A stretch of 64,000 nucleotides of DNA from the NCBI RefSeq assembly GCF_029338195.1, contig NZ_CP119779.1, forward strand, positions 2,728,001-2,792,000, written 5' to 3'. The stretch comes from Haloarcula litorea. Its GTDB lineage: Archaea; Halobacteriota; Halobacteria; Halobacteriales; Haloarculaceae. The translations under genes and the position numbers were made by a program. The notes beneath the pieces are model-generated. The model was not told where the DNA came from. It saw only the letters and a list, made by a program, of their open reading frames with translations, and searched no databases. Every line of letters starts with the position of its first letter. Position 1 is the first letter of the stretch. This document shows, one piece after another, positions 38,617 to 46,771 of this stretch.

Positions 38617-39975
38617 ATGACGAACATCGTGCTGGTGACGGTCGACTCGCTCCGGGCCGACCGCGTCGGCTGCTACGGCCACGAGCGCGACACGTCGCCG
38701 ACCGTCGACGCCCTCGCCGACGAGGGGTTGCAGTTCGACGGGTACGCGAACGCCCACGCGACCCGCGCCTCCTTCCCCGCGATCCTGACCGGCACCTACC
38801 CGCTGGAGTTCGGCGGGGCCGGCTACATGTCCGAGGGCCGGTCGATCGTCGCCGAACCGCTCTCGGCGGCCGGCTACCACACCGGCGGCTTCCACTCCAA
38901 CCTCTGGCTCTCGCGCGACTACGGCTACGACCGGGGGTTCGACCACTTCTACGACTCCAAGAGCGACCCGTCGCTGCTGGCCCGCCTCCGGTCGTGGGTG
39001 AAGCTCAACGTCCCGCAGGACAGCGCGGTCTACGGGCTGCTCCAGCGCCTCTACGACACCACCGAGGAGAAGGCCGGCGTCAACGTCGGCAACACCTACC
39101 AGGACGCCGAGGTCATCACCGACCGGGCCGTCGACTGGCTGGCCGACGCCGACGAGTCGTTCTTCTGCTGGGTCCACTATATGGACGTCCACCACCCCTA
39201 CGTCCCCCGGACGGAGGCCGCCGCGTCGTTCGGGCTCGACCTCGACTGCTCCCAGCAGGAGGCCATCCGCCTGCGCCGGAAGATGCTGGAGGAGCCGGGC
39301 GAGCTGACCGACGCGGAACACCGGACGATCCTGGACCTCTACGACGCCGAGATCCGTTACACCGACCGGGAGATCGGGCGGCTGCTCGACGCGGTCGACC
39401 GCCACACCGACGAGGAGACCGCCGTCGTGCTGACCGCGGACCACGGCGAGGAACTGGGCGACCACGGGGCGTACGGCCACAGCTCGACGATGTACGACGA
39501 GATCCTCCACGTCCCGTTCGTCGTCTCGCCCCCCGAGAGCGCCGAGCTGGACCCCGCACGGGCGGGCGAGGCCGTCGAACTGCTGGACGTCCCGCCGACG
39601 GTGTGTGACCTCGCGGGCGTCGAGCCGCCCGAGACCTACCGCGGGCGCTCGGCGCTGGACCGCCTCGGCACGGGCGACCAGCCAGCCGTCATCAGCGAGA
39701 CGGACCTCGACGAGGAGTACAAGCTCTCGCTGCGGGCCGACGGCTGGAAGTACATCTGGGACCGCGAGACAGAGCGGACGGAACTGTACGACCTCGACGC
39801 CGACCCCGGCGAGACGGACGACGTCGTCGAGACGGCGTCGGAGCGCGCCGAGTCGATGCGCGAGACGCTGACCGAGCACCTGGGCGACCTCCGCGCCACG
39901 AACGAGTCGGTCCCGGAGGTGTCGATGGACGCCACCACCGAGGAACGGCTCCGCGACCTCGGCTACCTGGAGTAG
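38617..39975 (+). CDS. Sulfatase-like protein of the alkaline phosphatase superfamily (2)
   Basis: A 452-aa relative of the preceding gene. It has LVTVDSLRADRVGCYGH (metal Asp10), the ATRASFPAILTG segment, a WVHYMDVHHPYVP segment, LTADHGEELGDHGAYGH with metal ligands, the EILHVPFVV motif and a C-terminal WKYIWDRETERTELYDL segment shared with true sulfatases. At the nucleophile motif it reads T49-R-A-S-F53, so Thr takes the Cys/Ser place and the conserved Arg is Phe. I infer a sulfatase-fold enzyme that modifies surface glycans. Its last 13 bases overlap the convergent flippase gene. Confidence 0.85.
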   Translation: MTNIVLVTVDSLRADRVGCYGHERDTSPTVDALADEGLQFDGYANAHATRASFPAILTGTYPLEFGGAGYMSEGRSIVAEPLSAAGYHTGGFHSNLWLSRDYGYDRGFDHFYDSKSDPSLLARLRSWVKLNVPQDSAVYGLLQRLYDTTEEKAGVNVGNTYQDAEVITDRAVDWLADADESFFCWVHYMDVHHPYVPRTEAAASFGLDLDCSQQEAIRLRRKMLEEPGELTDAEHRTILDLYDAEIRYTDREIGRLLDAVDRHTDEETAVVLTADHGEELGDHGAYGHSSTMYDEILHVPFVVSPPESAELDPARAGEAVELLDVPPTVCDLAGVEPPETYRGRSALDRLGTGDQPAVISETDLDEEYKLSLRADGWKYIWDRETERTELYDLDADPGETDDVVETASERAESMRETLTEHLGDLRATNESVPEVSMDATTEERLRDLGYLE

Positions 39976-41441
39976 TCGAGCGGGAGCACGGAGAACGCCT
40001 TCTCGCGGACGCGCGTCGAGAGGACCACGAGGACGCCGAAGTACACCGCCGCGCCCCCGCCCGCCAGGAGGAGCGTCCAGACCCGGCCCCGGGGCGTCGC
40101 GTCGTTGACCGCGAGGACCGCCGCGGCCATCACCACTGCGGCGACGACCTGCCGCCCGATGGCACCCAGCGGGACACCGACCCGACCGATCGCCGTCCGG
40201 ACGCCGCGGTACCCCAGCACGGTCCGGAGCGACGCCGAGAGGGCCGTCGCCGTCGCCGCGCCGTACCAGCCGTACTGCCAGACCAGCACGAGGTTCAAGA
40301 CGACGTTGGTGCCGATGAACGCGGCGTTGACGCGGTAGGCGATGTCCGGGCGGTCGACGGCGTTGACGACGTTGAGGAACTGGCTGGCGTACACGTCGAC
40401 GGCGTAGGCACCGACGAGGATGGCGAGGATGCCGCCGCCGCGGGTGATCGCGGGGTCGTAGAACTGGAGCACCCGCTGCCCGATGACGAGGCTCCCGAAC
40501 AGACCGGGGATGACGACGAGGCCGCCGAAGACCAGGCTCTCGCCGAGGAAGTGCCTCACGCGCTCGATGTCGTCGTCGCTCGCCAGCTCGCTGACCTCCG
40601 GGAACAGCGTCCGCTTGATCGAGACGCTGAACACCGACAGCAGCGAGGCCACGCCCCACGCGGCCTCGTAGATCCCGATGAGCGACGCGCCGACGAACAG
40701 GGAGAGCACCAGCGTGTCCATCCAGCCGTACACCCGCGAGCGGAGGGTCCCCAGCCACGCGTAGCGGACGTACTCGACGATCCGCTCGAAGTGGTGGCGG
40801 TCAGGAAGTCTCGGGCGGACGTCGAGGAGGAGGAACCCCACGACGGCGAGCGCGAACAGCGAGACGACCGGTCCGAACAGCAGTGCGCCAAGGCCGTAGC
40901 CGGCCAGCAGCGCGGCCACCTGAACCCCCGTCCGACCGGTCCGTTCGGCGGCCGTCAGCAGCCCGGCGGTCCCGACCCGCTTGCGCCCCTCGATGCCCGC
41001 GACGGCCGTTCCGAAGACGACGGCTCCCAGCCCGAGCGCCGCCAGCAGGAGGGTGTGGTCGCCGACGACGCGAGCGAAGACGGTACCGCCGGCCGTGACC
41101 GTGCGACCAGCGACCTCGACGCCCCCGCTCAGTGTCTCCACGGTGAACGCCAGCGCACCGACGGCGGCGACGGCCGCCACGCCGACGACGACGTTGAGCG
41201 CGATCCCGGCACCGAGGTACTCACCCTGGTCGACGCCCTCGCTGATGCGCTTCGTGACGCCGGACTTGACCGCCATCGCGGGGAAGACGAGCCAGAAGTA
41301 CCCCAGCGCGATGGCCGTCGAGTACTCCCCCAGCAGCGCCTCGCTCCCGAGGTTGATGATGGCGAACGTCGCCAGGAACCCGACGACCGAGACCAGGACC
41401 TGCGAGCCGAAGTGGACGAGCGCCTTGTAGCCGATACGCAC
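39963..41441 (-). CDS. Polysaccharide flippase (oligosaccharide translocase family)
   Basis: A 492-aa membrane protein with about 12-14 hydrophobic helices and the Wzx/RfbX-type N terminus (YKALVHFGSQVLVSVVGFLATFAI). AglR of Haloferax, proposed to aid flipping of dolichol-phosphate mannose, belongs to the same broad group. It likely moves a lipid-linked glycan across the membrane for AglB or for another surface polymer. The start is a GTG at 41439-41441 that places the first helix normally. The 106-base gap upstream has no strong TATA box. Confidence 0.85.
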   Translation of the reverse strand: MRIGYKALVHFGSQVLVSVVGFLATFAIINLGSEALLGEYSTAIALGYFWLVFPAMAVKSGVTKRISEGVDQGEYLGAGIALNVVVGVAAVAAVGALAFTVETLSGGVEVAGRTVTAGGTVFARVVGDHTLLLAALGLGAVVFGTAVAGIEGRKRVGTAGLLTAAERTGRTGVQVAALLAGYGLGALLFGPVVSLFALAVVGFLLLDVRPRLPDRHHFERIVEYVRYAWLGTLRSRVYGWMDTLVLSLFVGASLIGIYEAAWGVASLLSVFSVSIKRTLFPEVSELASDDDIERVRHFLGESLVFGGLVVIPGLFGSLVIGQRVLQFYDPAITRGGGILAILVGAYAVDVYASQFLNVVNAVDRPDIAYRVNAAFIGTNVVLNLVLVWQYGWYGAATATALSASLRTVLGYRGVRTAIGRVGVPLGAIGRQVVAAVVMAAAVLAVNDATPRGRVWTLLLAGGGAAVYFGVLVVLSTRVREKAFSVLPLDYSR

Positions 41442-41547
41442 GGGTCAGGCACCTCCGGTCGCGATCGCCGCACCGTCGGTCACGGGCTCGGGACAGTGGC
41501 TCGCGCGATCCACAGTTGTCGCTCACGACCGTGGCAAGAAAGGGTTG

Positions 41548-42396
41548 TTATCTCACGTCCGCCGGCGGGACGCTCTCGTGTTCCCACACCAGATCGAAGT
41601 ACCGCTGTAGCCCGGCCACGAACGAGCCGTTCCCCGTCAGCGCGGCCTGCCGTCTGTGGTCGGGGACGTCCGGCTCCTCGACCAGCAGGATGGCCTCGCC
41701 GCCCTCGTAGTCCATGCTCGGGTCGGCCACCGTCCCCCGGAGCGGCAGTCGCTCGACGCTGAACCGCACCTCGACGGCGGGGAACGCCTCGGTCAGCCGC
41801 TCGACGACCTCGGCCTGGACGGCGGCCTTCTCCGCCGGGAGCCGGTCGGGGTGGAGAAACAGGACGTCGACGTCGACGCCTCGGTCGAGCGCGTCCGCGA
41901 GGGCGCTCTCGACGCTGTCCAGGTAGGCGAAGCTGTTCGTCACCACTCGGAGCGTCTCCGCGGCCTCGCGGTAGAGCCGCCGGGTCTCGCGTTCGCTCGG
42001 TTCGCCCACGTCGACGACGTGGAACAGTTCGGCGGCGGGCGAGATGTCCTCGCTCGCTCGCTCGTAGCGGGGCCGGTACGCCGAGAGGAACTCCCCGCGG
42101 GCGTCCTCAATATCGCTGGCGAACGACTCGTAGGCCTGCCGTTCGTTCTCGACCGCGCGGTCGAGGATCTCCTCGGGGGACTTGGGCTGGTACTCCTTGG
42201 GCCGACCGGGGATCTCCTTGACGAACCCGCGGTCACACAACTCGTCCAGGACGCCGTAGATACGGGCCTTCGGGATGCCGGTGGCCTCCGCGAGGTTCGG
42301 TGCCGTCGTCCGACCCAGCGACAGGAGTTCCTCCAGTGCCGTCGTCTCGTACTCGGTCAGCCCAACGCGGTCGAACACGTCGGACGCATCGGTCAT
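41548..42396 (-). CDS. TrmB-family transcriptional regulator
   Basis: A 282-aa protein. Residues 1-75 are a TrmB-type winged helix (GLTEYETTALEELLSLG, GIPKARIYGVLDELCDRGFV), followed by a coiled segment (about 80-110) and a C-terminal phospholipase-D-like/TrmB effector domain (ETLRVVTNSFAYLD). Full-length TrmB proteins with a sugar-binding domain are longer; this is the shorter haloarchaeal type. It is on the same strand as the flippase and next to the glycan region, so it may control it, but that is inference. Confidence 0.85.
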   Translation of the reverse strand: MTDASDVFDRVGLTEYETTALEELLSLGRTTAPNLAEATGIPKARIYGVLDELCDRGFVKEIPGRPKEYQPKSPEEILDRAVENERQAYESFASDIEDARGEFLSAYRPRYERASEDISPAAELFHVVDVGEPSERETRRLYREAAETLRVVTNSFAYLDSVESALADALDRGVDVDVLFLHPDRLPAEKAAVQAEVVERLTEAFPAVEVRFSVERLPLRGTVADPSMDYEGGEAILLVEEPDVPDHRRQAALTGNGSFVAGLQRYFDLVWEHESVPPADVR

Positions 42397-42446
42397 ACCG
42401 CACCGTTCGCTCCCGGGGACGTAAAACGAGGGGAGTCGCCGGAAGG

Positions 42447-42452
42447 TATTTA
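42447..42452 (+). promoter_or_regulatory. TATA box for the 46-aa protein gene
   Basis: TATTTA is centred about 30 bases before the GTG at 42480, consistent with a leaderless transcript starting at or near the GTG. Confidence 0.5.
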
Positions 42453-42479
42453 CCGCTCGCGTCGATAGTTACTCACATC

Positions 42480-42620
42480 GTGAGTAAACAGACTGGCGAG
42501 AGCGCCGAGACCGAGGCACGAACGGACGAACCCGAGCGCCGCGACGACCACCTGCAGGACGTCCCCGACGGGTGTGGCTGCGTCGAGGTGTGGGAACACC
42601 TCAGCGACGACGCCGAGTGA
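42480..42620 (+). CDS. Micro-protein with DGCGCVEVWEHLS motif (46 aa)
   Basis: A 46-residue acidic protein with an N-terminal low-complexity charged half and a C-terminal DGCGCVEVWEHLSDDAE. The CxC pair followed by a Trp/His segment recalls a small protein I have seen in several haloarchaeal genomes. The start is a GTG with a TATA box at leaderless distance; no in-frame ATG is available nearby. Metal binding is possible but unproven. Confidence 0.65.
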   Translation: MSKQTGESAETEARTDEPERRDDHLQDVPDGCGCVEVWEHLSDDAE

Positions 42621-42811
42621 GGGCGGACCACGAGGGCGGTCGTCGCCGCCTCGCCGCTGTCTCAGTTGCTATCGGATATCGGTCCAGAACGGCGGATAAA
42701 TTTTCTCGGCCGCTCTAAAAACGTCACACCCGACCGCGGCAGAGGCGGTGAAATCGCCCGAAACGTCCGGTCGATCCTGAACGGACGCGAACTGCGGGCA
42801 ACGGTCTCGGA

Positions 42812-42818
42812 TTTATAT
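42812..42818 (+). promoter_or_regulatory. TATA box for the small membrane protein gene
   Basis: TTTATAT lies 41-47 bases before the ATG at 42859, predicting a leader of about 15-20 bases that contains GGGGGTGGTGA (42819-42829). The 238-base gap from 42621 holds no supported gene. Confidence 0.5.
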
Positions 42819-42858
42819 GGGGGTGGTGACGGATGGATACGAGTGAACCGAACGCCCT

Positions 42859-43113
42859 ATGTCCACCGCACCGTCCTCCCTCCACGAACTGCCCGCAACG
42901 GCACCGAACGTCCGCCGTCTCGCCGCTCGCGTCGGCGAGCGTGCGGTCTCGACCGCCGAGGCCGCGGCCTTCTGGGCGGCCATCCCCCTCCCGATGGTCG
43001 TCCTCGCGGCGCTCCTGACCGGCCTCGTCACCGCGGCCCCCGCCCTCGTCGGTGCGCTCGCCGTGTGTAACGTCGTCTGTGCCGCCGTCGGCCACCGCCA
43101 CTCCACTCAGTGA
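42859..43113 (+). CDS. Small membrane protein (84 aa)
   Basis: An 84-residue protein with a charged N-terminal half and a C-terminal hydrophobic hairpin (AAIPLPMVVLAALLTGLVTAAP, then LVGALAVCNVVCAAVG) that could span the membrane twice. No family is recognised. Its TGA overlaps the ATG of the next gene (TGATG), so the two are translationally coupled. Confidence 0.65.
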   Translation: MSTAPSSLHELPATAPNVRRLAARVGERAVSTAEAAAFWAAIPLPMVVLAALLTGLVTAAPALVGALAVCNVVCAAVGHRHSTQ

Positions 43114-43298
43114 TGCGTCTCCGACACCACTCCGAACGAGCGCCGCGCGCCCGGGGGAGCAAGGCCGCGCTGTTCTGTCCCGGCTGTTCCCGCGAGAGCC
43201 CGGTCGACGGCGACTGGATCGCCGACGACGGCACCGCCCGCCAGCGCCTGCTCTGTCCCGCCTGCGGGGCCGTCGTGATCGACCAGCCGACGTTCTGA
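43113..43298 (+). CDS. Zinc-ribbon micro-protein (61 aa)
   Basis: A 61-residue protein with a basic N terminus (MRLRHHSERAPRARGSKAAL), then CPGC and CPAC pairs 29 residues apart, the layout of a single zinc ribbon. The start ATG overlaps the stop of the small membrane protein gene; a GTG one codon upstream is also possible. The pairing suggests a zinc-ribbon partner for a small membrane protein. Function is unknown. Confidence 0.7.
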   Translation: MRLRHHSERAPRARGSKAALFCPGCSRESPVDGDWIADDGTARQRLLCPACGAVVIDQPTF

Positions 43299-43315
43299 CC
43301 CGTCTCCGGCCCCGC

Positions 43316-44182
43316 TCACTGCAACCAGACGCTCGCGAACGCGTCGAAGAAGTCCCGTCCGGTGTCGACGACGACGTGCTCGGCCCCGAGCTCGGTCACG
43401 CGGTCCTCGACCGTGTCGACGTGGGCGGCGAGACGGTCGCGGTAGGTCTCCGCAAGCGACCCGCTGAAGTACGTCCGCCGGGTCGCCTCGCTCTCGGGGT
43501 CGGCGAACAGGGCGTCGCCGACGGCCGCCGGCTCTCGCTCCTCGGGCGCGATCACCCTGACGACGAGCACGTCGACGTCGTTGCGGGCGAGCGCGGCCAC
43601 GCCGTCGGCGATCGCGTCCGGATCGGTCAGGCAGTCGCTCAGCAGGACGACCAGCGAACGCGACCGGATGCGCTCGGCGTACTCCACGAGCACCGACTGG
43701 AGGGCGGCCTCGCCGGCCGGGTCGACCGCGTTCAGTTGGTCGACGAGCCCGAGTAGTTCGCCCCGGTTCGACCGGCCGCCGTCGAGGCGATCGGGCCGCT
43801 CCCGGACGGTCGCGAAGCGGAACTCGTTGTTCTCCTCGCCGGTGAGGTAGGCGACGCCCAGCCCGAGCTTCGCGGCCGTCTCGAACTTGTGCGTCGGGCC
43901 GTCCCCGAAGTCCATCGAGGCGCTGGCGTCGACGAGCACGTGGACGGTCAGGCTGCGCTCCTCCTCGTACTGCTTGATGAAGTACTCCTCCGTCCGGGCG
44001 AACAGCCGCCAGTCGATGCGGCGCGTGTCGTCGCCCGGCGAGTACCGGCGGTAGTCGCTGAAGGTCAGCCCCTCGCCGACGCGGGGGGACCGCTGGTCGC
44101 CCTGCCTGAGCGCCGTCGACTCGCGGTTCAGCGCCGCGTCGAAGCGGCTCAGTTCGTCGAGGAAGTCCGGTTCGATGGTCAT
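43316..44182 (-). CDS. DUF58 domain protein
   Basis: A 288-aa soluble protein. The DUF58 signature YRRYSPGDDTRRIDWRLFART is present at about residues 44-64, followed by a von Willebrand factor A-like domain with the metal-site motif VDASASM and a later LLSDCL. In bacteria DUF58 proteins are paired with MoxR ATPases and act in metal-enzyme assembly, envelope stress or chaperone-like functions. It is the last gene of a six-gene minus-strand operon; its ATG overlaps the TGA of the MoxR gene. Confidence 0.93.
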   Translation of the reverse strand: MTIEPDFLDELSRFDAALNRESTALRQGDQRSPRVGEGLTFSDYRRYSPGDDTRRIDWRLFARTEEYFIKQYEEERSLTVHVLVDASASMDFGDGPTHKFETAAKLGLGVAYLTGEENNEFRFATVRERPDRLDGGRSNRGELLGLVDQLNAVDPAGEAALQSVLVEYAERIRSRSLVVLLSDCLTDPDAIADGVAALARNDVDVLVVRVIAPEEREPAAVGDALFADPESEATRRTYFSGSLAETYRDRLAAHVDTVEDRVTELGAEHVVVDTGRDFFDAFASVWLQ

Positions 44183-45120
44183 TCGTCCAGTAGCGCCCGG
44201 ACCACGTCGTCGGGCGTCCGGCCCTCCCGCTCGGCCTGGAAGTCCAGCACGATGCGGTGCCGGAGGACCGGCGCGGCCAGCGCTTCGATGTCCTCGCCGG
44301 CGACGTGTGACCGGCCCCGGAGGAACGCCCGGGCCTTCGCGGCGAGGACGAGCGCCATGCTGGCCCGCGGGCTCGCGCCGAAGTCGATCTCGTCGGCCTC
44401 GCGGGTCCGCCGGACGAGCTGGATCGCCCGGTCCCGCAGGTCGTCGGCGATCGGGAGCTCGCGGACGAGCTGCTGTGTCTCGCGGATCTCCTCCCGGGAG
44501 AGGACCCGCTCGACGGGGACCTGTTCAGCGCCGGCGGTGTAGGTGTCGACGATCCGGCGCTCCTCGTCGTACCCCGGGTAGTCGATGAGCAGCTTGAGCA
44601 TGAAGCGGTCCGTCTGGGCCTCCGGCAGGGCGTAGGTCCCCGACTGGTCGATGGGGTTCTGGGTCGCGAGGACGAAGAAGGGCCGCGGCAGCTCGTAGGT
44701 CTCGCCGGCCACCGTCACCTGCTTCTCCTGCATCGCCTCGAGCAGCGCGGCCTGGGTCTTCGGCGTCGCGCGGTTGATCTCGTCTGCGAGTACGACGTTG
44801 GCGAACACCGGACCGCGCTCGAAGACGAACTCCCGGCCCGTCTCGCGCTCCTGTATCATCTCGGTCCCGGTCACGTCGGAGGGCATCAGGTCCGGCGTGT
44901 TCTGGATGCGCGAGAAGTCGAGGTCGGTGACCTCGGCGACGGTCCGGACCATCGTCGTCTTGCCCAGGCCGGGGTTGGACTCCAGCAGGGCGTTGCCGTC
45001 CGCGAGGACGCAGACGAGCAGCTGTTCGAGGACCTCCGTCTGGCCGACGATGCGCTTGCCGATCTGTTCGCGGGCGGTACCGAGTTTCCGCTGGAGAGTG
45101 TCGATGTCGTTGTCTGTCAT
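44179..45120 (-). CDS. MoxR-family AAA+ ATPase
   Basis: A 313-aa AAA+ protein of the MoxR group. Walker A is NPGLGKTTM, Walker B is VVLADEINRA, sensor 1 lies in VLATQNPIDQSGTY, the arginine-finger region in LPEAQTDRFM, and sensor 2 near GASPRASMAL. MoxR proteins remodel or assemble target complexes with DUF58/VWA partners. The start MTDNDIDTLQ is chosen because it overlaps the stop of the upstream gene (ATGA). It is the motor of the 43.3-50.9 kb operon. Confidence 0.95.
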   Translation of the reverse strand: MTDNDIDTLQRKLGTAREQIGKRIVGQTEVLEQLLVCVLADGNALLESNPGLGKTTMVRTVAEVTDLDFSRIQNTPDLMPSDVTGTEMIQERETGREFVFERGPVFANVVLADEINRATPKTQAALLEAMQEKQVTVAGETYELPRPFFVLATQNPIDQSGTYALPEAQTDRFMLKLLIDYPGYDEERRIVDTYTAGAEQVPVERVLSREEIRETQQLVRELPIADDLRDRAIQLVRRTREADEIDFGASPRASMALVLAAKARAFLRGRSHVAGEDIEALAAPVLRHRIVLDFQAEREGRTPDDVVRALLDE

Positions 45121-46085
45121 TCGTCGTCCTCGCTCTCTCTGATCCGGAGGTTGTACTCGCGGACGAGCGCCGCGTCCTCTACCTGCTCCGGGGCGGCGAA
45201 CCCGGCTTGCTGGCTCTCGATGCTCCCGTTGCCGCCGCCGGCTGGACCCGACGACGGGAACTGCCTGTCCCGGTCGACCTCCTCGTCGCCCCCGCTGGAC
45301 TCGATGCCCGCCGTCAGGTTCTCGTCGCCGGCGGAGACGTTCTCGCTGTCGCCGAGGACCGCGTCGCCGTCCTCTAGACCCGTGAAGTTCCGCTCCCGCT
45401 CGCGGTCGCCGGCGTCGGTCCGTGGCTCGCCGGGCCCGTCGGCGAGCAGCGCCACGTCGGCGACGGCCACCTGCAGCGTCGCCAGGCTCAACACGACGAC
45501 GAGGACGGTGGTGGCCGCGACCCGGCGGCCGTCCACCAGCGCGACGCCGGAGCTCTCCCGCAGTCGGTCGAGCACGTCCGCGTAGAGCCGCCGGACCATC
45601 CGGGAGTCGGCGTCCGCGTCCATCGCGTCGCGCGCGGTCCGGAGCGCCTCCGCGACCGGTGGGTTGACCGCCTCGAACTGCTCGACGAGCGGCCGACGGG
45701 TCCGGAGCCCCACCTCGCCGGCGGCGACCAACAGCGCCGCGCCGCCGCCGACCAGGACGCCGGTGGGGACCGTCGCACCGGACAGCGACCGGCCGAGGGC
45801 GTCGCCGACCGGGGCGGTGACCGACGACGGCACGGGCACGTCGGCCGGTAGCCCCGACGGCCCGAGCAGCGCGACGACGAGGTTCACAGCGAGAAACGCC
45901 GCGACGGCGTCGACGGCGGCGTAGACGACGGCGGCCTTCCAGCCCTCGCGACGGACGGCCCGGAGCGCCCGACGCATCCGCTCGTCGGTCGCGTCGGCCG
46001 GGGCCGTCGCCGCTCGCCGCCCGTCTGCGCCCCCAGACTCGTCCTCGCCTGCCGGCTCGTGTCCGGGTGGTCCGTCGTCGGCCAC
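45117..46085 (-). CDS. Membrane protein of unknown family in the MoxR operon (322 aa)
   Basis: A 322-aa protein with an acidic N terminus, a first pair of hydrophobic segments at about 55-80 and 105-130, a cytoplasmic helical stretch, a further helix at about 188-210, and a long acidic Gly/Asn-rich extracellular tail carrying N-x-S/T sites (NFTG, NVSA, NLTA, NGSI). I do not recognise the family; it appears to be haloarchaeal. Overlaps with both neighbours or near-contact show it is part of the MoxR operon, and the tail may be the exposed client or anchor. Confidence 0.8.
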   Translation of the reverse strand: MADDGPPGHEPAGEDESGGADGRRAATAPADATDERMRRALRAVRREGWKAAVVYAAVDAVAAFLAVNLVVALLGPSGLPADVPVPSSVTAPVGDALGRSLSGATVPTGVLVGGGAALLVAAGEVGLRTRRPLVEQFEAVNPPVAEALRTARDAMDADADSRMVRRLYADVLDRLRESSGVALVDGRRVAATTVLVVVLSLATLQVAVADVALLADGPGEPRTDAGDRERERNFTGLEDGDAVLGDSENVSAGDENLTAGIESSGGDEEVDRDRQFPSSGPAGGGNGSIESQQAGFAAPEQVEDAALVREYNLRIRESEDDE

Positions 46086-46087
46086 GA

Positions 46088-46771
46088 TCAGTACCCCTCG
46101 CAGGCCTCTTTACCCGCGTTCTCATCTTCACGACAGAGCGACTCCAGGTCGTTCTCCATCTCCTCGTTCTCGGCCTGGAGGTCTTCGTTTCGCGACTCTA
46201 GTCGGGTGACGTTCGTCTCCAGTTCGTCGACCCGGTCCTCCAGGTCGCTCACGTCACGCTGGAGCCGGTCGCGCTGGCGAGCGAGCGCCGTGTTGTTCTC
46301 TTCCAAAGTCTCGACCTCGTCTTCGAGCCGGCGGTTCTCGGTCCGGAGGTCGTCGTTCGTCGCCTCGAGGTCGTCGACGGTCGACTGGAGGTCCCTGTTC
46401 GTCGCCTGCAGGCTGTCCACGCGGTCCCGGCTCGCGGCCAGTTCCTCACGGGTCTCGGCGAACGCCTGCTGGGTGGCGTTCAGCTGCTGTTCGGTCCGGT
46501 TGAGTTCGCGCGCCACCTGCTCGACGTCCTGGGTCCGGGTCGCCAGGGCGTTGCGGAGTTCGCGCACCCGCGTCCGGTTCTCCCGGAGCGCAGTCCTGAC
46601 GCGCTCCAGTTGCGCTCTGAGGTCCGCGTTCTGCTCGCGCAGCGCGTCGTTCTGTGCCTGCAGTTCGCCCGTCGCGTTCTGGTAGAACGCCGTCGCGCCG
46701 GCCGTGCCGACGACGGAGAGGACGATGACGAGGACCAGTCCGAGGTTGAGGCGGGAACCGATGGGGTTCAC
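46088..46771 (-). CDS. Single-span membrane protein with long coiled coil (227 aa)
   Basis: A 227-aa protein. An N-terminal hydrophobic helix (LNLGLVLVIVLSVVGTAGATAF) anchors about 170 residues of continuous heptad-like coiled coil (repeated RDLQSTVDDLEATNDDLRTE-type units), ending in a short tail with two Cys (SLCREDENAGKEACEGY). Orientation would place the coil outside the cell. The GTG start overlaps the stop of the preceding VWA gene (GTGA). I infer a spacer or scaffold for the neighbouring VWA proteins. Confidence 0.85.
   Translation of the reverse strand: MNPIGSRLNLGLVLVIVLSVVGTAGATAFYQNATGELQAQNDALREQNADLRAQLERVRTALRENRTRVRELRNALATRTQDVEQVARELNRTEQQLNATQQAFAETREELAASRDRVDSLQATNRDLQSTVDDLEATNDDLRTENRRLEDEVETLEENNTALARQRDRLQRDVSDLEDRVDELETNVTRLESRNEDLQAENEEMENDLESLCREDENAGKEACEGY

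Noticed and set aside
36931-40758. 1275-codon open frame on the minus strand across three genes
   Set aside because: It crosses the end of the GT2-GT4 gene, both sulfatase-like genes and part of the flippase in a non-coding frame, with no recognisable domain.
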